Source of the DNA: Alphaproteobacteria bacterium
Lineage (GTDB): Bacteria > Pseudomonadota > Alphaproteobacteria > Sphingomonadales > Emcibacteraceae
Assembly (NCBI GenBank): GCA_013152615.1
Contig: JAADGA010000018.1
Location: 1 to 9,956 of the forward strand
DNA length: 9,956 bases
Direction: 5' to 3'
Positions within the stretch are counted from its first letter, which is position 1. The number at the start of each line of letters is the position of its first letter. The translations under genes were made by a program, and so were the position numbers. This document shows, piece by piece, positions 6,480-9,956 of the stretch. A model generated the notes under the pieces. It was not told the DNA's origin. It saw only the letters and a program-made list of their open reading frames with translations, and searched no databases.

Positions 6480-6932
6480 ATGGAACTTTTAGACAGGAAA
6501 ATACTGAACCTGCTGCAGGAGGATGCCATGCTGGCGGTAGCGGAAATTGCCGAAAAAATCGGCTCGTCAAAATCCGTTTGCTGGCGCCGGATTCAGCGCC
6601 TGCAGGACAATGGCATCATCAAAAACCGGGTCGCCCTGCTTGACCCCAAGAAGATTGGTCTGGATGTTATTCTGTTCGCCCAGGTCAAGATGACCGCCCA
6701 TGGTCGCAGGCTGCCAAACTTCATCGAAATCATCCGGGATATTCCCCAGATTGTCGAATGTTATACCCTGATGGGCAATGTCGATTTCCTGCTGAAAATC
6801 ATGGTGAAAGATATTCAGGAATATGAGGATTTATGGTGGCATCACCTGTCCCGGATCGAGGGGGTACAGGAAATAAGCTCCACCATTGCCATGACCGCCG
6901 TCAAGCACACAACCAAGCTTCCCCTGCCCTGA
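6480..6932 (+). CDS. bkdR: Lrp/AsnC-family transcriptional regulator, probable regulator of the bkd operon
   Basis: This 150-residue protein has the usual Lrp/AsnC size and layout. The N-terminal winged helix-turn-helix starts with LDRKILNLLQEDA, and the helix-turn-helix proper covers about residues 19-38 (AEIAEKIG then SKSVCWRRIQRL). A C-terminal ligand-sensing RAM domain (about 65-142) includes the typical YTLMGNVDFLLKI segment and ends AVKHTTKLPLP. The family forms dimers to octamers or larger, and its members often respond to amino acids. Divergent placement 126 bp from E1alpha matches Pseudomonas bkdR, an Lrp homologue that activates bkdA1A2B-lpdV when branched-chain amino acids are present. 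The symbol rests on that analogy. KynR, the kynurenine regulator, is also Lrp-family, and kynureninase lies nearby, so a role there is a weaker alternative. ATG 6480 fits the family N-terminus although its Shine-Dalgarno is poor (AGGGA, 12 nt away). It converges on the phosphoesterase gene with 12 bp between stops. Confidence 0.88.
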   Translation: MELLDRKILNLLQEDAMLAVAEIAEKIGSSKSVCWRRIQRLQDNGIIKNRVALLDPKKIGLDVILFAQVKMTAHGRRLPNFIEIIRDIPQIVECYTLMGNVDFLLKIMVKDIQEYEDLWWHHLSRIEGVQEISSTIAMTAVKHTTKLPLP

Positions 6933-6944
6933 GATAGCCTGAAT

Positions 6945-8447
6945 TTACGGTGTTTTCAGCCCGGTAGCAGGGTCGAGAAACAGCCTGCGCACATGTGCCT
7001 TGCCGCTAAAATCGAACATATTCAGCAAGGAACCGGCTTTGGCGTCAAAGGATTGATTGCCGAGGCGACCCAAATGCCAGTTATCCTCAATAAAGCGCAG
7101 GATAGAGGTTTGATCGGTGACACTGTGATCGACAAAATTCTGCCGGGCCCATGGCGAGACCACCAATAACGGCAGACGCGGACCATAACCACAGCGGTCG
7201 AGATAGGCACCGGCAGCCGCCTTGCCACAGGCACCGGGACCACTCAGGGCATCATATTTCGGATCGTTGGACTGATTGACAATCGGGCCAAGCACATGAT
7301 CATACCAGCCGTCGGAATCATCATAGGCGATGATCACGGCGGTACTCTTCCACTCGGGCAGGCGCTGGAGCCGGTTCAGGGTCTGAACCAGAAAAGCCTG
7401 CTCATCAAGCGGATTGGAATAACCGGCATGGCCGTCCTGATACATTTTGGCCTTGAGGAAGCTTACCGCCGGCATATTGCCCGCCGCCGCCGCCGCCCAG
7501 AAATCCCGCAGGTCATACTGGTGATTGGCCCGGTCACTGCGACCGATCATGGCGACCGTCGTTGGCGCCAGATGATGGGGGTTGGCGGTTGATGCGTAAT
7601 ATTGAAACGGTTCATGATGCGTACTGTAATCGGGGATTTTCTGGCCGGAAATATTGACGCTCTTCGCCCCGCAAACCGCCTTGCCATTAAGGCGCGACGT
7701 TGGCCGAAACCCGCCCTGAAACCAGCCCCAGCTAACCTGTGCCTTATTGAGCAGGTTGCCGACATTGGTCCCGCGCATGGCCACGGTCTGCCGGTAGGTT
7801 GACGAACAGTCGTCATAGGTCGGGTTGGGATCGGCAATCACCGTGCCGTTCGCAACCTCATTCGGCAGATTGGCCGGCGTGGCCCCGTGGGTCTGTCCCG
7901 CGACCAGATTAAGCGCACCGACCGTTGACGGCCCGAAAGTGGTGCCGAAGGAATTGTCGCTCATGGCGTAATACTGGGCATAATTCCATAACGCAGTAAC
8001 GATATTACCGTCGAAATAACCCATTACCTCAGCCGGTTTACAGCCGCCATAGCTGGCCCCGGTTTCCTCGACAAAGCGATCCATCAGCCCGGCATTGAAG
8101 GCCCGCTGTTCGGCGGCATATTCATGATTCATATCACAGGTTGCCGCCTGCAGCCGGTCAAGACGGAAGGGGTTGGCCTTGTTCGGATTATGGTTGCGCA
8201 GATAACCGGTGAGGCCATTGACCGACGGCGTGCCGGGGGCGGCGACAAAACGCGGCTTGCCCGGCGGGTTGGTGGCCTCTGGATAGGTAGCAAAATAATG
8301 GTCAAAGGAGACATTTTCCTGAAAGATGACCACGATATGTTTGATCGGGGTCGCCAGTGGCTTCGCCTGTGCCACCGGGCCGAAAAACATCAGACTGCCG
8401 AGCAGCAGCGCTCCGGTCCTGATGTGATGCAGATTTGGTATTCTCAT
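6945..8447 (-). CDS. Secreted phosphoesterase of the acid phosphatase / phospholipase C family
   Basis: This exported hydrolase of the alkaline-phosphatase-like fold (phosphoesterase family, Pfam PF04185) probably cleaves phosphomonoesters or phospholipid head groups in the periplasm or outside the cell. The 500 residues begin with a Sec signal peptide: MRIPNLHHIR, a hydrophobic stretch 11-25 and a likely AQA cleavage after A28. No twin-arginine motif is seen. Family motifs are QENVSFDHYF (43-52, metal ligands E44/N45), a nucleophile region FGPSTVGALNL with S174, and YDDSDGWYDH with D376/D377. The Ser in GPST, the overall length and the metal residues resemble Francisella AcpA-type acid phosphatase more than phospholipases C with a Thr nucleophile. 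Substrate cannot be read from sequence. Six cysteines in the mature part could form disulfides. ATG 8447 is chosen because GGAGAGAG (8455-8462) lies 7 nt upstream and it opens directly into the signal peptide, whereas ATG 8483 would add 12 polar residues. It lies 137 bp downstream of kynureninase and has no clear functional link to it. Confidence 0.88.
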   Translation of the reverse strand: MRIPNLHHIRTGALLLGSLMFFGPVAQAKPLATPIKHIVVIFQENVSFDHYFATYPEATNPPGKPRFVAAPGTPSVNGLTGYLRNHNPNKANPFRLDRLQAATCDMNHEYAAEQRAFNAGLMDRFVEETGASYGGCKPAEVMGYFDGNIVTALWNYAQYYAMSDNSFGTTFGPSTVGALNLVAGQTHGATPANLPNEVANGTVIADPNPTYDDCSSTYRQTVAMRGTNVGNLLNKAQVSWGWFQGGFRPTSRLNGKAVCGAKSVNISGQKIPDYSTHHEPFQYYASTANPHHLAPTTVAMIGRSDRANHQYDLRDFWAAAAAGNMPAVSFLKAKMYQDGHAGYSNPLDEQAFLVQTLNRLQRLPEWKSTAVIIAYDDSDGWYDHVLGPIVNQSNDPKYDALSGPGACGKAAAGAYLDRCGYGPRLPLLVVSPWARQNFVDHSVTDQTSILRFIEDNWHLGRLGNQSFDAKAGSLLNMFDFSGKAHVRRLFLDPATGLKTP

Positions 8448-8584
8448 TTGTTGACTCTCTCCACTATATTTGCCACCCGGCACTTGCTTGCCATAATTAG
8501 CCCGCGCACAGAAAAATCTATTTCAGCCATGCCGTCAAATGAATTTTTTAATTTTTATCAATCCAGTCGCGCAACCGCCGCTGC
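8448..8584. other. Intergenic gap between kynureninase and the phosphoesterase
   Basis: These 137 bp follow the kynureninase stop and precede the phosphoesterase. The middle (about 8540-8565) is very A/T-rich. On the minus strand TTGACG (revcomp of 8532-8537) could be a -35, but no matching -10 at normal spacing is visible. I see no stem-loop with a T-run for kynureninase termination. A 28-codon minus-strand frame (ATG 8530, stop 8444-8446) overlaps the phosphoesterase ATG by ATGA but has no ribosome binding site, so I do not call it a gene. Confidence 0.55.
8455..8462 (-). promoter_or_regulatory. Shine-Dalgarno site deciding the phosphoesterase start
   Basis: GGAGAGAG on the minus strand lies 7 nt upstream of ATG 8447. 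This supports the shorter protein with a clean signal peptide over the in-frame ATG at 8483, which would place this site inside the coding region. Confidence 0.7.
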
Positions 8585-9826
8585 TCAGGTTACCGTAGTC
8601 ACCCTGTGATATTCCGGATTTTTCCATGCCCCCTGTTCCATGATATTTTTCAGGCCGATAACCGCGTCCCAGACATCGACGTAACGGCTGTAAAGCGGGG
8701 TGAGGCCAAAGCGGACAATATCCGGCGCCCGAAAATCACCAATAATATTCTGCCCGATCAGGGCCTGCATGACGGCAAAACCGTGCGCGTGGCTGAAAGC
8801 AACCTGACTGCCGCGACATTGCCGCTCCCGCGGGGTGACACAGGTGAAGCCGAAATCAGCACAATATATTTCCATGAGATCAATAAAATAATCACATAAA
8901 TTCAGCGATTTCCGGCGAATATCAGCCATATTCGCCCGGCACAGAATATCAAGCCCGCATTCAAGAACGGCCAGCGACAAGATCGGCTGGGTGCCGGTCG
9001 CTGTTTGCCATATATTGGCTGCGGGGCGGTAATCCCGCTCAAAAGCAAAGGGCGCGGCATGGCTCCACCAGCCGGTCAGCGGCTGCACGGCCCGGCCCTG
9101 ATGACGGCGGGCGACATAGATAAAGGCCGGAGCGCCCGGGCCGCCATTGAGATATTTATAGCCGCAGCCAAGGGCAAAATCCGCCTGACAGCCGTTTAAA
9201 TCCACCGGCAATGCCCCGGCGCTGTGACACAGGTCCCAGATTACCAGTGCGCCGACCTCGTGGGCCCTGCGGGTTATCAGTTTCATATCAAGCAGATGGC
9301 CGGTCTTGTAATGAACCTCGGTCAGGGCAACAACCGCGACATCTTCGGTAATCTTTTCCAGAACAGTGTCGATTTCGACAAATTCTATCTGATGGCCCCG
9401 ATTCAACTGGCGAATTAAGCCCTGAGCCATATAAGCGTCAGTGGGGAAATTACTGCCCTCCATGATGATGGTCTTCCGGTCAGGGCGCATGTCGAGCGCC
9501 ATCGACAGCAGCTTGTACAGATTGATGCCGGTGGCGTCACAGACCATGACCTCGCCATGTTCCGCGCCGATCAGCCCGGCAATTTTATCGCCGAGCCTTG
9601 CCGCCAGTTGAAACCAGCCATTACGGTTCCAGCTGGTAATCAGGTCCCGCCCCCATTCGCGCTCAACCACATCGCGGGCGCGGGCCGCCGCCACCCGGGG
9701 CAGTGCGCCCAGAGAATTACCGTCAAGATAGATCAAACCGTCCGGCAGATAAAATTCATCACGAAACGGTGCCAGCGCATCCAGACGATCAAGGTCAAGA
9801 AAAAAATCACGGGTAAGCTTTGCCAT
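8585..9826 (-). CDS. kynU: Kynureninase (L-kynurenine hydrolase)
   Basis: This cytoplasmic pyridoxal-phosphate enzyme hydrolyses L-kynurenine to anthranilate and L-alanine, or 3-hydroxykynurenine to 3-hydroxyanthranilate, in tryptophan degradation. It has 413 residues, the usual size for bacterial KynU, and the fold type I aminotransferase-like arrangement. YLDGNSLG (33-40) is a kynureninase signature. Next come GEVMVCDAT (91-99, phosphate-binding region), SNFPTD (125-130), and WDLCHSAGALP (197-207) with D198, expected to pair with the cofactor ring nitrogen. GYKYLNGGPGAPAF follows with K224, the Schiff-base lysine. Later motifs include GWWSHAAPFAF and the C-terminal substrate loop around RGSQVAFSH and RFGLTPLYSRY. 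It ends in VTTVT, in line with my memory that many KynU proteins end in VT. ATG 9826 has only a weak GAAAG-type site upstream. Whether it feeds anthranilate catabolism or quinolinate/NAD synthesis cannot be told, because no kynurenine 3-monooxygenase or dioxygenase gene is in view. Confidence 0.95.
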   Translation of the reverse strand: MAKLTRDFFLDLDRLDALAPFRDEFYLPDGLIYLDGNSLGALPRVAAARARDVVEREWGRDLITSWNRNGWFQLAARLGDKIAGLIGAEHGEVMVCDATGINLYKLLSMALDMRPDRKTIIMEGSNFPTDAYMAQGLIRQLNRGHQIEFVEIDTVLEKITEDVAVVALTEVHYKTGHLLDMKLITRRAHEVGALVIWDLCHSAGALPVDLNGCQADFALGCGYKYLNGGPGAPAFIYVARRHQGRAVQPLTGWWSHAAPFAFERDYRPAANIWQTATGTQPILSLAVLECGLDILCRANMADIRRKSLNLCDYFIDLMEIYCADFGFTCVTPRERQCRGSQVAFSHAHGFAVMQALIGQNIIGDFRAPDIVRFGLTPLYSRYVDVWDAVIGLKNIMEQGAWKNPEYHRVTTVT

Positions 9827-9876
9827 ATATTTTCTTTCTGTTGCTCATATCATCAGCCTATGTAAAACTGCATAGC
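9827..9876. promoter_or_regulatory. Short divergent region upstream of kynU with an inverted repeat
   Basis: Only 50 bp separate the kynU ATG from the proposed divergent ATG at 9877, so promoters for the two genes would overlap each other's 5' ends. The region contains CTATG (9858-9862) and CATAG (9871-9875), a perfect 5-bp inverted repeat around an 8-bp spacer, which could be an operator. No confident -35/-10 pair is visible in either direction. Confidence 0.4.
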
Positions 9877-9956
9877 ATGGACAGGGAAATATTGACCAGA
9901 GAATATTCGCCAAGCTCCTGCATTGATGATGTCGGGGTCTATCTCCGGGCCTATGA
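9877..9956 (+). CDS. N-terminal fragment of an unidentified gene divergent from kynU (continues past right edge)
   Basis: An ATG at 9877 opens a frame of 26 complete codons without a stop up to the window end, beginning MDREILTREYSPSSCIDDVG and continuing VYLRAY. The composition looks like real protein, with alternating charged, polar and hydrophobic residues, and the frame lies divergently next to kynU. No good Shine-Dalgarno is visible, so the start is uncertain. I do not recognise the family securely. The REYSPSS segment reminds me of N-termini of some alpha/beta-hydrolases, which would fit a kynurenine formamidase-like partner for kynureninase, but 26 residues without a catalytic motif cannot prove it. 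Confidence 0.5.
   Translation, partial: MDREILTREYSPSSCIDDVGVYLRAY

Noticed and set aside
8444..8530. 28-codon minus-strand frame whose stop overlaps the phosphoesterase start by ATGA
   Set aside because: The ATGA overlap hints at coupling, but the frame has no Shine-Dalgarno, no recognisable sequence and sits in an untranslated leader. Chance is the simpler explanation unless it is conserved.
8552..8589. Minus-strand string reading EQRRLRDWIDKN followed by a stop just after kynU, resembling the tail of another protein
   Set aside because: Only about a dozen codons are open before an upstream in-frame stop, and kynU already has a natural end (VTTVT), so there is no need to invoke a frameshift or gene remnant.
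8124..8609. Plus-strand frame of 161 codons across the phosphoesterase start and the intergenic gap
   Set aside because: It lies mostly antisense to the signal peptide and N-terminal motifs of the phosphoesterase, has no ribosome site, and encodes no recognisable domain.
1..9956. Mobile element, phage, toxin-antitoxin, CRISPR or defence genes
   Set aside because: No transposase, integrase, terminal inverted repeats with target duplication, spacer-repeat array or defence-type domain was seen in any frame. All long coding frames belong to metabolic, regulatory or RNA-processing families.

Overview
The window looks like ordinary chromosomal DNA of a Gram-negative bacterium, most likely a proteobacterium and plausibly an alphaproteobacterium. 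That placement rests on three things: a Pseudomonas/alphaproteobacterial-type branched-chain 2-oxo acid dehydrogenase operon with a divergent Lrp-type regulator, an RhlE-like helicase with a Gly/Arg/Ser-rich tail, and a bacterial kynureninase. I cannot fix the genus. I see no tRNA, rRNA, insertion sequence, phage gene or CRISPR array. No gene-free stretch exceeds 300 bases.

Layout from left to right: (1) The 5' part of a DEAD-box RNA helicase gene on the minus strand (1-1298), cut by the left edge inside a repetitive tail. (2) A compact minus-strand operon from 6353 to 1468, in transcription order E1alpha, E1beta, E2 and E3 (dihydrolipoamide dehydrogenase). The spacers are only 1, 3 and 10 nt, so this is a complete branched-chain 2-oxo acid dehydrogenase complex. 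(3) A 126-bp divergent promoter region (6354-6479) with two 13-bp near-identical direct repeats, then a plus-strand Lrp/AsnC-family gene (6480-6932) best explained as the operon's regulator, BkdR-like. (4) A convergent minus-strand gene for a secreted phosphoesterase of the acid phosphatase/phospholipase C family (6945-8447). (5) A minus-strand kynureninase gene (8585-9826). (6) A divergent plus-strand open frame starting at 9877 and running off the right edge.

The theme is amino-acid catabolism. The dehydrogenase complex oxidises the 2-oxo acids derived from valine, leucine and isoleucine to acyl-CoAs, with the neighbouring Lrp-type protein as likely controller. Kynureninase belongs to tryptophan degradation, and the partial divergent gene beside it could be a partner enzyme, which is only an inference. 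The exported phosphoesterase probably scavenges phosphate or cleaves phosphoesters outside the cytoplasm and has no obvious tie to its neighbours. I found no convincing new multi-gene system. The items most worth a second look are the repeat architecture in the bkd promoter region, two in-frame repeat tracts (helicase tail and E2 linker), and the partial gene at the right edge.
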